From Drosophila pseudoobscura (Eukaryota; Arthropoda; Insecta; Diptera; Drosophilidae), in NCBI RefSeq assembly GCF_009870125.1, contig NC_046683.1:4402001-4466000 (forward strand): a stretch of 64,000 bases of DNA. Reading direction: 5' to 3'. Position 1 is the stretch's first letter; each line of letters opens with the position of its first letter. A program made the position numbers and the translations under genes. Below are positions 43,657-61,285 of this stretch, in pieces. Below the pieces are notes generated by a model. That model ran no database searches and was not told the origin of the DNA. It worked only from the letters and a program-made list of their open reading frames with translations.

Positions 43657-46600
43657 ATGTCAGACACCGAGAAAAAAAAGTTGCGTAACTATGAGAATAC
43701 TACCCATCCGCTTATAGGAGCGAATTGCTCTGATTATGTTGTGGCTCATGCCACTGTGAGTGTGACACCGTTTCGCACATTCGCAGAAGTTACATTTCTG
43801 CCGGACATTCTGGCGATTATGAGAAAACTCGGCTTGAACCGTCTGCTGCGGGTACAGAGCTATGCCTGGCCGCATCTTCTCAAGGGCCCGGGTCACGGTG
43901 TCCTTATTGTGAGTGCCCCACGGAGCGGCCGCACGATGGGATATGTGCCGCCCGTTTGCCACGTTGTCACCACGATCCTGGCCGCGAATCGGCGCAAGAG
44001 AGAAGTGGCGGTTGATTTACTGGATATCTCGCACAGAATGGGACCCATTGCCCTGATTATAGTGCCAGACTTAAACCGACTGGCGCAGGTGGCCGCCTTA
44101 TGCCATGCGCTAATGCCAAAGAAAGAGTCCGTGGATGAAGTGGGGATCATTGTGACGAGAGTGTTGACCGTTCCCATGGAGTGCACTCCCGATTTCATGG
44201 GTGCGTGGCTCAACGAAATAGGCGTGTTGGTGGCCACCCCCGCCCGATTTGCCAAAGCGTGCAAGCAAGGAGCGGGCCTGCTAAAGCTTAATCTGCTACA
44301 GCTAGTGGTCTTCGATGACGTGGATTTAATGCAGAAAGAGGAACTGGAGTTGGCCATGCAGTATATTCCGAGCATGGCCAAGAGCAATACGCCAATGCGC
44401 AAAGGCACCAATCACTGTCCCCGTCCGCAGGTGGTGATGGTTTCCCAACATTTCACTCCATCCCTGTTTGCCCAGGTGCAGCGGTTCAATCAACACCCTT
44501 GCCTGATCTTTGGCGATTTTCTGGAAGCTGCTCATTATGGCGGGATGCGTTTGTCGGTCAATATTGGCAAGAAGGAGGACAAGGTCGGTGCGGTCGTGAA
44601 ACTGCTTCGTCAGCGTCCGCCGGAGAAATATCGCACCATCATCTTCTGCGATGGGGATCTGGAAATGGCCCTGCTGGTCGGAGCCTTAAAGGATTTCGAG
44701 TACGACTGTCTGGCCTACTACCAGAACGCGGATCTGGCGCTACTCGAAAAGGTAAGCCACTGGACGTGCACCAGTAGAGGCAGTGTTTTTGTCTGCACCG
44801 AAAACTGTCCCGAGCTGAAAATACGCAATGCGTACACCATAATCCACTACAGCATGAGTTCCTCATTGACCAAATTCAAGAATCGCCACATGTTCCTGTC
44901 TGACAATGTGCCCAATGTGCTAACACGTGCCAAGGCACACTCCCTATCCGCGTCCCCAACGGCAAAAGCAACCGCAACTGATGAGAGTATCCTGTTTTCG
45001 CTTGTCCTTTTGGATGAGGGGAACGACAGGCAGCTGCCCCGTTTGGTCGACCTCGTGCAGGCTCGCCAGAAGCTGGAGCCCAATATTGTGGCGATGGCTG
45101 CTCGCATCCGCCAGGAGATAAACTCAATGAAAGGCATTGTGAAGCCGATTTGCGGAGAGATCTTGGGTCACGGCGACTGTTGGTACACCAATTGCGGGCA
45201 ACGTCATTATCTGCACAGATCAGATCGCCGTCCATCCTACGTACCCTGCTCGGGAGACATCAAGGTACAAGTGCTCCGCGTCTACTCCCCCGGACACTAC
45301 TGTGTGATCGCCTACGAGCACAAGCCCCTGGGGGGTAAATGGCACACTTTAGATCTCAACAGGAATTTGATGGCCCTGATGAATTTGAGGCTCGAGGAGC
45401 CACTACCACGCTATTGGCCACCGCTGCCCCAAGCCGTGTGTCTGTGGAAGAGGAATTCTAGATCTTTCTACGAGCGTGTCCGGGTGCTCAGTGTGCCACC
45501 CATTGAGAATGTAAATCTGGTCCAATCGAACCTCATGGTGGTGGTCCAGGCTATGGACTCTAGCACTCGCTGCTTCGAGACCAAGTGCACGTCGCTCCAT
45601 GTCTGCCCCGATGAGTACGCCAGCAAGCCGCCATTGTGCATGGACCTGCGCCTGCTGGGAATGGTCAACCACATGGGTGATCGCTATTGGGCTGACGGAG
45701 ATGCGAACACGGTTCAGGGCTGGCTGGACAACGCGCCCAAGGACCACTTCGTCCAGGCCAAAGTCGCGTTCTCCACTTCGCACACGATCTTCGCTACATG
45801 TATGGTGTCCATGGTCTACCTCAAGACACTGAAGACTTTTAACCAACACTTGAACCTGCTCAAGGCACAGATCGAGGCCAAGATGAGCAAGCGCTGTGCC
45901 CGGACCAAACAGATGATTTTGAAATTCTTCGAGGAACACATCAAGCTGGACGAGCCGCCGATCCCACAAGATCCGCCAGAACTGGAAAAGGAACCGAACT
46001 CATGCGAAGGAGTCCGTGTGGTGGCAAATGTGAGCAAAGAGAACATCGGCGAGGATATGGACAAGAGCCCACCCTCAAAGCAGGACACTTCTAAGCTGCC
46101 GGCCATGGACCCAGTGGACCATGGGCCTAAGACGGGCCCGGAGAACCGTCTACGCCAGGAAGACACAGATTCCGAGGAAGAAGCCGATTCCAAGCAGAGC
46201 CCTGTCATGCCTGTTGGCCAGGACCAGCCAGGAGAATCGGAAGCTTCGGATCTTAAGGTGGTCCCAATCTCCGATTTCTATGACTGCTTTATGAGATGCG
46301 CCGCGCTGGAAGGCTACATGGAAATGGAAGCAGACAAGGCCGGAAGCAAGGCGGCTCCGAACGATGTCTATCAGATGTTGACTGAAGGCCCAGTACAGCG
46401 CTCCAATGAGCCCAGTAAAGATAAGTCGAAACAAGAAAAAAGCCAACAAATCAAGGGCGAGAAACTTTCCGCCAACTTTCCGACAGAAGTTTCAGCATAC
46501 AATGCTGCTCGTGTTCTGCAGCCCGCATCGCGTCCCGATGTCAAATACTACCAGACCCTCAGAGCTCTCCATCTGCAGGTGACCCTGGTAGATGAAAAAA

Positions 46601-47019
46601 TGTCCTACCAGACACGAGTGGTAGACACCTCTGGGGTTTTTTTCCAGGCCACCCCTACAAGCGGGTCAGGAGCTTATGAAGCCTGCGAGTTCTTTGTAAA
46701 CACATGCATGGCCTTCAAAGGCATACAACATTCCATGAATGGGCGCACCGTATACATCGAGCTCCGAAAGATGAATCCAGGCTACTACCCCATTAATTTC
46801 GGCCACTTAAAGTTCTTCCAAAACAACTTCGACAAGAGGGAGATCGAGGAGATGTGGCAACAGCGAAACAAAAACAAACTCCAACAGTTGATGCGGGAGC
46901 ATGGATGGGGGGTTCAAAAATACACAAAGGCGGAAAGCAGCGACGAAAGCGTGTCCGAGTCAGAATCGGAGGATGGGGTAGAGCGACCCGATGACTACAG
47001 GAAGATCTACATGGATTAA
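43657..47019 (+). CDS. Yb-family (TDRD12-like) degenerate helicase-Tudor protein
   Basis: A single exon of 1120 residues. A DEAD-helicase-like core covers about residues 50-460 but its ATPase motifs are altered: SAPRSGRTMG (about 85) in place of AxTGxGKT, VVFDDVDLM (about 218) in place of VLDEAD, with ATPARF as motif Ib. A CCCH finger starting at residue 499 (C-x8-C-x4-C-x3-H) is followed by a Tudor-like region (IKVQVLRVYSPGHYCVIAYE) and a long acidic, disordered part. A C-terminal CS-like or second folded part (SYQTRVVDTSGVFF, TVYIELRKMNPGYYPI) ends the protein. This is the plan of fly Yb/BoYb/SoYb and mammalian TDRD12, which work in piRNA biogenesis in gonads. X linkage favours fs(1)Yb, but I cannot separate the three paralogues. 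Confidence 0.8.
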   Translation: MSDTEKKKLRNYENTTHPLIGANCSDYVVAHATVSVTPFRTFAEVTFLPDILAIMRKLGLNRLLRVQSYAWPHLLKGPGHGVLIVSAPRSGRTMGYVPPVCHVVTTILAANRRKREVAVDLLDISHRMGPIALIIVPDLNRLAQVAALCHALMPKKESVDEVGIIVTRVLTVPMECTPDFMGAWLNEIGVLVATPARFAKACKQGAGLLKLNLLQLVVFDDVDLMQKEELELAMQYIPSMAKSNTPMRKGTNHCPRPQVVMVSQHFTPSLFAQVQRFNQHPCLIFGDFLEAAHYGGMRLSVNIGKKEDKVGAVVKLLRQRPPEKYRTIIFCDGDLEMALLVGALKDFEYDCLAYYQNADLALLEKVSHWTCTSRGSVFVCTENCPELKIRNAYTIIHYSMSSSLTKFKNRHMFLSDNVPNVLTRAKAHSLSASPTAKATATDESILFSLVLLDEGNDRQLPRLVDLVQARQKLEPNIVAMAARIRQEINSMKGIVKPICGEILGHGDCWYTNCGQRHYLHRSDRRPSYVPCSGDIKVQVLRVYSPGHYCVIAYEHKPLGGKWHTLDLNRNLMALMNLRLEEPLPRYWPPLPQAVCLWKRNSRSFYERVRVLSVPPIENVNLVQSNLMVVVQAMDSSTRCFETKCTSLHVCPDEYASKPPLCMDLRLLGMVNHMGDRYWADGDANTVQGWLDNAPKDHFVQAKVAFSTSHTIFATCMVSMVYLKTLKTFNQHLNLLKAQIEAKMSKRCARTKQMILKFFEEHIKLDEPPIPQDPPELEKEPNSCEGVRVVANVSKENIGEDMDKSPPSKQDTSKLPAMDPVDHGPKTGPENRLRQEDTDSEEEADSKQSPVMPVGQDQPGESEASDLKVVPISDFYDCFMRCAALEGYMEMEADKAGSKAAPNDVYQMLTEGPVQRSNEPSKDKSKQEKSQQIKGEKLSANFPTEVSAYNAARVLQPASRPDVKYYQTLRALHLQVTLVDEKMSYQTRVVDTSGVFFQATPTSGSGAYEACEFFVNTCMAFKGIQHSMNGRTVYIELRKMNPGYYPINFGHLKFFQNNFDKREIEEMWQQRNKNKLQQLMREHGWGVQKYTKAESSDESVSESESEDGVERPDDYRKIYMD

Positions 47020-49214
47020 AGTTTAAGGTTTGTGCATACTCGTATTTGGTAAATAGCTTGAAACCTTTTAATAATATTTGTATCATGCTTCCTCTAGAAT
47101 TGCAGAATCGTGCCCTTGGATCGCGAGAGCGAGCGGGACTCAAGGAAGAGAACGAGCCACGCAACAAGGAAAGCGATAGCTTCTATGGAAGAAATTGAAA
47201 TTTTATTAATGTGATGCTAATTGGAAAACTGTACCCTATTTTACCACTTGACAAATGTATGCATGCACATAGGAATATATGTATTCCATAATTAACATAT
47301 TGATAACAATATGTATTTGACCTAATAAATCCCTTGATTGAACAAATCTTTACTGAACTGCTGTGCCTATTCCAAGCTAACTATGTTCGGTCATAATCTA
47401 TAAGATATAACCTCTCGAATAGATAGCTAATGCCTTAATCTCGCTAGAGTTAAACTGACTCGCAGACAAAACAAAACTCAGGGTTAAATGAAATCCCTTA
47501 AGCCTCTGAGTGGCTAATGATCGGATCGGGTACCTCTGAGCTTGCGTTGCCGTATGTTCTCGTTGTAGCATAATGACCTATCATTTGTCTTATAATTAAG
47601 AGCCCCCTAACCCCTTGTGGGGTCTTCCACAAAATCCTACTGACCGCTGCAAAAGATCATTATACATATGGTGGAAGTGGAACAACGCCTTGAAATAAAA
47701 ATTATATTATACATTATTTATAATTTTAAATCAGTATCGAACTTCCCCGGAACTCTAAGGTTAGAAGGATATCTATATACGTTTTGTGGGATATTTACGT
47801 TATCCCATATAGAATATATGTATATATTCTTGATCAGCATCAGCCGAGTCGATATAGCCATGGCTTTCCGTCCGTTCCAATGAGAGCCCAGATCTCAGCA
47901 ACTATACGAGGTAGAGCAAAAAAGAATTTTTTGTATCCAGACTGTTATCCACGAACATTTGTGGCATCTACAATTTTGAAGATACGAGAAAATCATCAAA
48001 TCTGAATCATATACAATGACCATATCTACCTGAATGCGGAATTTAGTTTAGATCATTATAATAGCCGGAAGGAGCTACTGAGATTGGTTGTGGCAACACA
48101 ACCTCCTTCCACGCGCTTAATCATTCTCCCGCTCTCTCTATCACAGACTCCGCATCGTGCAGTACACATACTGACTGAGCATTGGGTACAGCGGCCCTTG
48201 CTACGGCTCTGTGTAGATCCAGGCACTTGTGCTGAGGGGCGCATGTACTCTGTATACTCCGCTGTCCGCTCCAGTCTTAGCCTGAGCGACATACACATGT
48301 ATTCTATAATGGGACACAAATTTCGCTTCAATTCGACACTTAGCACTGTACTGGACATCGTACCTAAACATTGTTCAATATCTTTCCTCTAACAGCACCA
48401 GTCTCTCCTCTAGGCTGCTCTCGCGCTTTAGCTCCCATTCGACTCGTGTGCCCTCGCAATCTTCGTCTTCGACTGACATCGCTTTCGGCCGCTATACTGC
48501 GCATAATACATAACAATAAACCGTACATACATGTATTTACCAATAATAGAACGGAACAACTCGCCCATTTTCGCAGACACAAACACTTGGCTTGAATCAA
48601 CACTGGGAGGACTTTCAGTCAGCCCTTGAACCGGTTTCTTAATTAAAAAAAAACGGTTCTCTAAGTTTTTATTGTATATTTAATACGTTTCTGTCATAAT
48701 TTACAATTTTGTTAAGTTAAGCAATTGATCGTCATAGATCTACACGTAATCGTATATATGTTTGGATGTCGTATGTACTCGTACAAATACATAGTTGACG
48801 CTTGTCTGCTGCACTCTTCAAATGAGAATGTATTTTGTATGTTATGTTTACGAAACGTTTTGTGTCACGCGTGTGCGTTGACACAATCGGAGTGGCGCTA
48901 AAAAAATAAGGATACATACATAATAATTCGGTTAACATGACCCGTCCCGTTTTTGGATCGGGTCTTTATAGAGTTGCTGTTGCTGTTGCGGCTGCGATTG
49001 CAATTGCGGTTGTTGTTGTAGTTTCAGCTTATTACTAAACATAAAAAGAGCCACGAAATATTGTAATGTAATTTCTTTAAGTGTGCTTCTTGGGGACTCT
49101 CGTTTCCGTGTCGGCTGGTGGTTGGGCGTCACAGCTCTGATCTGAACGATTAAAGTTGTTTTTAAGCTAATGCTCCGTGTCGGCCTCTGGTCCTCCTTCA
49201 GGGTTCCCCGCGGC
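47020..49214 (+). other. convergent spacer, 3' UTRs
   Basis: Between two converging 3' ends. Polyadenylation signals for the plus-strand gene are possible near 47060-47340 (for example aataaat at 47323). The RpII215 3' UTR occupies the right end. Frames at 48056-48600 show no domain features. Confidence 0.4.
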
Positions 49215-55330
<6,116 letters not shown>

Positions 55331-55632
55331 CGTGGCCACTGGGCAATGGATTGGGCCAGGCTAGCCTGCGAGAGTTCAAGCAGTGGCCTGCTGCGCGTCG
55401 TCGTCAGACTTTTTCTTCTTCTCCCACTGCCACTGGAAGGGCAGAAGTCGGTTTTGCACACGGGAGAAACAAAAGGTAACGCACTTTGAAAACAAACCGT
55501 AAAGGAAACAATTTTAGTGCCTGCTACTGTTTTAGAGTCTATTGCATCTTTATATTTACGTTTTAGGCGGTTTTCATCAATATTTTCAATATTTTCGCTT
55601 GGGGCGTACGGTGTCCGCGTTTTTCGTGATGA

Positions 55633-55705
55633 TAGTGTGACCAGCCCTCAGAAATATACCGAAACATACCGTCTCATTTAGAAAATATACCGTAATATAC
55701 TGACG
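55633..55705 (-). promoter_or_regulatory. RpII215 promoter, Motif 1 with Motif 6 elements
   Basis: Read on the minus strand, TGGTCACACTA (55643-55633) is a perfect Motif 1 match. It is preceded by CGGTATATTT-type Motif 6 elements at about 55652-55695. The RpII215 ATG is about 300 bases downstream at 55330. The Motif 6 elements belong to the inverted repeat listed next. Confidence 0.7.
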
Positions 55706-56165
55706 AATTCAAGTTCTATTTACATATTCCTTGTTTTCTTTCTTCCGTTGAATAATACTATCTATATGGAAGATTTGGCCATGCCCACTCAATTTTGTAC
55801 GCTTGATGAATCAATTCTATACATGATTGGCCTATTCGAAATACTTGCATTTATTGGATTTCTATATAACATTGAAAATAAAATTAATATTAAATGTCCG
55901 CGATGTTTGGTGAAGAACTATTGATTGCACTGTCGATATTTTTCGAAAAACTATCGACAGCAGTGTGACCGCGGACTTATCGTTAAAATATACCGTCCCA
56001 CAGAAATATTTAAAAATATACCGTCTCATTTAAAAAATGTACCGTAAATATACTGACGAATTCAAGTTCTATTTTACATATTCCTCGTTTTTGATCTTCC
56101 GTCGAATATTACTTGCTATATAGCACATTTAGCCATGCCCACATAATTTTATACGATTGATGAAT
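55648..56165 (-). repeat. inverted copy of the 26.6-27.1 kb repeat
   Basis: Reverse-complemented, this stretch matches 26640-27135 with only scattered differences: CAACGGAAGAAAGAAAACAA, TAGAACTTGAATTCGTCAG, TATTTCTGTGGGACGGTAT, CAATCAATAGTTCTTCACC are all shared. It contains an intact Motif 1, CGGTCACACTG (complement of 55961-55971), where the 26.8-kb copy has GGTCACATAG. It also contains a palindrome at 55931-55959. Confidence 0.85.
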
Positions 56166-56617
56166 TGTCTTAGATTGCATTTCTTTTGCCTATTCATGCA
56201 TTTGATTAGTTTCTTGTATATAAATCCTGATTCTGTACCAATTCTTGGTAGAAAGGAAAATCCTGTGCAGCGCGCTAAGATAGACTGATCCGAACTGCAA
56301 ACCATCATAGGCAGTCAAACATGCGATGGCGCTTATCCTTAACCAAGAGACGATGGCAAGATGCGTCAGATATTGGTTGGCAGGCAGGTCTACGTGTACG
56401 GGAGCGATCATTTAATTTTAAAAACCAATTCCAATTCTACAGCCAACTGATGTTGCGATGTTCCTCCAATAGGGTCTTGACCGGATCTTTATCCTAAAGA
56501 GTAAATCAATACCCCACAACAAGTAATATCTAACGCTCTCGATGGGTGAGTGAGGCCGAGGGGGAAGGGAAAGTGTGTCTAACCATTCATTTAAAGTGTA
56601 ATTTATTTTGGAATCGA
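56166..56617 (+). other. spacer, no gene recognised
   Basis: AT-rich spacer and the probable 3' UTR of the minus-strand zinc-finger gene. No coding evidence was found. Confidence 0.35.
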
Positions 56618-58354
56618 TCAGTCATTTATTTCGTTATCCCCTTCATCCAAGAGCATCAGGGAGCCCTTCTCTTTCCGCTTGCTCGGACGTACCTTTTTCT
56701 GCTGCTGCAGTGCGGCAACCTGGGGGGCATGCATCTGCCGCCGGTGCTTGTGCATGTTGCCCGAATTCTTGAAGGTGCGCTCACAGAAGGCACACTCGTA
56801 CAGGTCCTGGCCGGTGTGTGTGGCCGTGTGCTCCTCAAGGCCGCGACTGCTCTTGAACTCCTTCCCGCAGTGTGTGCACTTGTGATACTCCTTCGGATGA
56901 TGGTACCGAATGTGGGCCGCAAGCTTGGCGCGCGAGTCCTTCACCAGGCCGCACTGTCCGCACTTCCATTCACGCGTAGACGCCGCATCGCGATGCATGT
57001 ACATGTGCTTACGCAGACTGTTCTCGTCGCTCAGCCAGGTCTGGCACTCCTGACACTGCACCTCCGGTAGCTGTGAGCCTTCACGGTGTACGGTGCGCTT
57101 GTGCACCAAGAGATTTTGCTTCGTCTTGAACTTGGAGCCGCAGGAGTCGCAGATGAAGGGCACAAAGGTGGGATCGTGTGTGCGACGCATGTGAAGGCGC
57201 AGATCTACAGCAGTGCGGAATCTGTGGGAGCGATGAACATATTACGGCTCGTGGTCATGTGCCGGCGCAGTCACGTCACTTACGATCTGTCGCAGTGCTT
57301 GCACTTTTCAGTGCGCTCCTGTTGGTGGACACGGGCGTGGATGGTCAGCAGGAACTGCTTTGAGAACCGCTTTGAACACTTGTCGCAGGCGAAGCTCAGC
57401 TCATCCTCGTTGGAATGAAACCGCAGCATGTGGACGTCGTAGCTGATTCTGCTGACCAGCTGCTTTGCACAAATCTTACATCTGCAAGAGATTCAGCTGA
57501 GAGTGGCGAAGCAAGTATGGCCGGTGTCTTACCCACCTAAAGTAATCGGGATTGTTGTGCATTCTCAGATGGTCCACGTAAAGAGCACGCTTCTTGTAGC
57601 GCCTCTGACAGCACACTACATATCCGGCCGTCTGATGCTCGCTCCGGTAATGACGCTTGAGCTCTGCAAAGTTCTGAAACTGAGAGTCGCCGCCGCACTG
57701 GCAGCATTCCAGGCGCCCGTGTGCCGCAATATAGCTATCCATTTCGCCGCTATTGCTGCTTCTGATGTCCAGGTCCGACTCAATCTGATGCTTTGGTTTC
57801 GGTTTCGCCTTCGCTTTTAATGGCCTGGCCTTCTGGGCGGCGCGGGGACGCATGCTGCGGCGTATGGGCGATGGTAGGCGAACCCTTCGCCTGGTCGTCG
57901 TCCTGCCACTGCTTGGCAGTGGTTTCGTGTCTATGTCGATCTCATTGTATTCGTTTGTATCGGCTGAGGGGCTCACATCTATCTCTGGCTCGCACAATAT
58001 CTGTGCCTTGGTGTCCTCGTCGTCATCCGAGAAAGGCTCCTGCTTCAGCGGCAGCCCCAGCTGTTTCTTCATCACCATGGCGCAGAACTGCTCAAAGTCG
58101 GCCAGCTGCTGCCAGCATTTGGTGCACAGGCACTTGGACACGGCATCGTTGGGCATCAGCTAATGGACGGACAATCAAAATTCAATCGTGTCTTGTCTCG
58201 AATTTTTGAATCCAATTTTTGTACTCACAACCAACTGCAGGTGTTTCTCTATCAATTCGGCCAGGTTGGACAGCGATGGCTGCATTAGGCTGTCGTCGCA
58301 GTCAAAGATGGGGACACTGTGCTGGGCATCTTCGAGACAAAGTCGGCATATCAT
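56618..58354 (-). CDS. ZAD-C2H2 zinc finger protein 1
   Basis: Spliced complement(58229-58354, 57537-58159, 57284-57481, 56618-57221), 516 residues, phases consistent. The ZAD domain has CRLC at residues 3-6 and CLCTKC after the first intron. It is followed by an acidic, then Lys/Arg-rich linker (KARPLKAKAKPKPKH) and about eight C2H2 fingers, several split by introns. ZAD proteins are insect nuclear DNA-binding factors that dimerise through ZAD; targets are unknown. Exon structure and sequence closely match the second gene at 59.1-61.3 kb, so they are tandem paralogues, probably matching the CG11695/CG11696 pair near RpII215 in melanogaster. The assignment to either one is not attempted. Confidence 0.9.
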
Positions 58355-58644
58355 TTCATAAATGTGAAGTAACAATTTAATTAAATTAAGTGCAAGGCAA
58401 AATCTGTTTACGCGATGTGTGTGCGGTGTTGCCGGACCGCGGTGGTTTGACAGTGTTGCGCACAGTGTCGGCTGCAAGAAATAGCTAGATTTCTTCAGTC
58501 AGGTCGTGGGCATTCTTCGCCATCAAGCAAGTGGAAAAAAGGCCAGAAAAACATCTCTAAGAGACACACAGACAAGAGCCCGACCGGAAAGAAAAACAGC
58601 CTAGTCCACAAGTAAAACTATTAAATGTTAGATTTAACATATCG

Positions 58645-58947
58645 ATGACCATTTTTAACGCAGTTGATAAGTTTACCATGATGTCTGGCGACCGAGTAAA
58701 GATAAAAGACCTGCTCAGTAGTCGTCTCACCGAATGCGGCTGGCGAGACGAAGTACGACTGCTATGTCGCAGCATCCTGCAGGAGAAGGGGGCCATCAGT
58801 AGCTTCACCGTCGAGCAGCTGGTTACGGAGGTGACGCCCAGGGCCCGATCCCTCGTCCCCGATGCCGTCAAGAAGGAGCTCCTGATCAAGATTCGAACCA
58901 TTTTTGACGAAAACGAGGCTGATGACATCGATCCCGAGGAGGCTTGA
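58645..58947 (+). CDS. e(y)2: e(y)2 / ENY2, SAGA and TREX-2 subunit
   Basis: An intronless gene of 100 residues. The core helices are clear: RVKIKDLLSSRLTECGWRDE, SFTVEQLVTEVTPRARSLVP and DAVKKELLIKIRTIF, with an acidic tail. ENY2/Sus1 is a small all-helical protein shared by the SAGA deubiquitinase module and the TREX-2 mRNA export complex at nuclear pores. The melanogaster protein is 101 residues and also lies near RpII215. The start codon overlaps TATCGATG, a DREF/BEAF-like motif. It lies between, and is transcribed opposite to, two ZAD paralogues; 290 bases separate its ATG from that of ZAD gene 1. Confidence 0.96.
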   Translation: MTIFNAVDKFTMMSGDRVKIKDLLSSRLTECGWRDEVRLLCRSILQEKGAISSFTVEQLVTEVTPRARSLVPDAVKKELLIKIRTIFDENEADDIDPEEA

Positions 58948-59117
58948 CACTTAGTGCTAGCAATATCCCGCACGCAAATCCCTTAGACACTATTTTCAAT
59001 TTTAGAATTTTATTTTGTAATTTTATACAATATATATATTGATTATACACACACACACGCACAACCAGACACATTTCATTCCCTGGGATTAAGATAGGGC
59101 CAGGACGCGGAATGGTT

Positions 59118-61285
59118 TCAGTCGAGCGTGGGGCATGCGGAGCTGTTGCTGAGCAGCTCAAAGGTCTCTCCAACGGATGGGTCATCCATTAAGTTGGCGG
59201 CTGGCGCCGGAAGATTCACCCCAGCAACGGCCACAGTCTCTGACCCCGCCTCCGCCTCTGTACTGGAGAGATGGCCTGAGGAGGAACCCAAGGCGGAAAT
59301 TGTTGTGGGCTGGGAGTACTTGCGCACCCACTCGTTTGGATGCATCTTCTTTTTGTGGTTGTGCATGTTGGCGTGCGACTTGAATGTGCGAGTGCAGAAC
59401 TGACACGAGTACAGATCGATTCCGGTGTGCGTGGCCATGTGTTCCTAAGGAATAGATCAGATCGGATTGGGTACAATTAAAGACGATGATTCCACTAACA
59501 AGAAAGGGAGTACAGAGTACACTGTACAGAGTGTAGGATACAGGGGATAACAGTACTCACAACGAGGGCGCGAGGCAGTTTAAACTCCTTGTCGCAGAGG
59601 CTGCACTTGTGCCGCTTGGCGGAGTGATGATACCTCATGTGGCTGCTGAGTGCGGCACGAGAGGACTTCTCCGCGTTGCAGAGGGAACAGCGATACTTAT
59701 TCTGATTGTCGCGATCATCGTGTCGTGCCAGATGCTTGCGGAGACTCCGCTCGTCCCGTAGCCAGCGGCCGCACAGAGTACACTGCACCTCCGCCACGGG
59801 CCCATCCGGATGGAGTGCCTTCTTGTGGATGAGAAAGTTGGCCTTTGAACGGAAATGCGTGCCACAGATGTCACAGATGATCGGGGTGAAGTCCGCCGCG
59901 TGCATTCGCTTCACGTGGGCGCTCAGCTCAAATTTGGTGCGGAATCTGTAAGGATTAAATCGAATTAAACGACTGCTATTTTGTTACCATGACCCCCCAC
60001 TCAACCACTCACGTCTTGCCACAGGTGTCGCAGACCTCGGGACGCTCGGTGCCCTTGTGACCCTTCAGATGCATAGTCAGAAGGAATTTCTTGGCAAATC
60101 GTGCCTCGCAGATGGAGCACTGATGCACCAGCTCCTGCTGTTCGGAGTGGAAGCGCAGCATGTGCATGACCTGGCTGTTGCGATTCAGGAAGTTCTTGCG
60201 GCAGGGCTGACAACTGAAGTACTGCGGGTCCTTGTGGCAGTGTAGGTGGTCCACGTACAGAGTGCGCTTCTTATACCGATTGTTGCAGCACTTTACGTAT
60301 CCCAGGATATTGTGCTCCACTCGAAAGTGTCGCTTCAGATCGTTGAAGTCCGAAAGGGGCGCCGCGCACAGGCAACAATCGAGCTTCACATTGGCCGCTA
60401 TAAAGTCGTCCATCTCCTTGATGCTGTTACGCTTTACAGAAGGTTCAGTTTCAGCTTCTACCTCAACAGTTGGATGCTTTCTCTTGCACTTAGTTATAGT
60501 CTTGGGACGGCCACGATTTCCACTGGCACGGGTCGGCACGCTGGGAGTGTACTCCGGGTCCGGAGTTGTCGAGTCGTTGCCTGATGATACAGCCTCAGGT
60601 TTACGTCTAAGATCGCGGGCACGTGCTCGGGATTCGCGGAGTGTGAGTCCAGTGAGGTCCGCCTTCGTCTGTTTGTGCTTCTCGTATTTCTTTTTGATGA
60701 GCTGGGAATTCTTCTGGAGTGTTTTACGGGGCCTGCCCCTACCTGGATTTTTACGTTTCACAGGATCTGGCTCGATGGCGTTGGGCTCGAAGTCCGTCTC
60801 GAATCGGTCGCCATCATCACTATCATCATCCTTATCGTCTCTGGCGGCCAATGCGTCGATGACGGGCTCACACAAAATGTGGTCCTTAATATCACCGCCA
60901 TCGAAATCGATCTTCGACTCGATAGGCGACTCTGTATTCCACACGATAAGACCTGGTTCCGGCTCTGGATCAGAGACCTCGATCTTAAGCTGCAATGCGC
61001 GTTGTTTGTCCGCCACCATGCAGCAAAACTGCTCGAAGCTGGACAGCTGCTGCCAGCATGTGGCGCACAGGCAAGTGGATACCGCATCATTGGCCACAAG
61101 CTGGGAATTGAGCGGTGTGAGTAAATGCTTCCAATTTAAAACCTAAATCTACTGACCACCAACTGAAGATGCTTCTCGATCAGTTCCGCCAGCTGCTGCA
61201 TCGTTTGATGCACTGCTTCCCCATCCTGTTCGAAGATGGGCACACTGTGCTCTGTATCCTCCAGGCAGAGTCGACATATCATCAT
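59118..61285 (-). CDS. ZAD-C2H2 zinc finger protein 2
   Basis: Spliced complement(61157-61285, 60013-61100, 59561-59945, 59118-59444), 642 residues. The ZAD (CRLC ... [10 protein letters not shown]) is followed by an acidic region, a basic region with an AT-hook-like [12 protein letters not shown], then about eight C2H2 fingers, the last pair reading [20 protein letters not shown] and [20 protein letters not shown]. The tail is Ser/Ala/Glu-rich. Two adjacent ATGs at 61285 and 61282 are possible starts. Intron positions match ZAD gene 1, with one extra intron between the last two fingers. Its stop lies 170 bases from the e(y)2 stop in convergent orientation. Confidence 0.9.

Noticed and set aside
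48056-48600. Possible small gene between the Yb-like gene and RpII215
   Set aside because: Overlapping frames on both strands of similar length with no recognisable features; it sits between two converging 3' ends.
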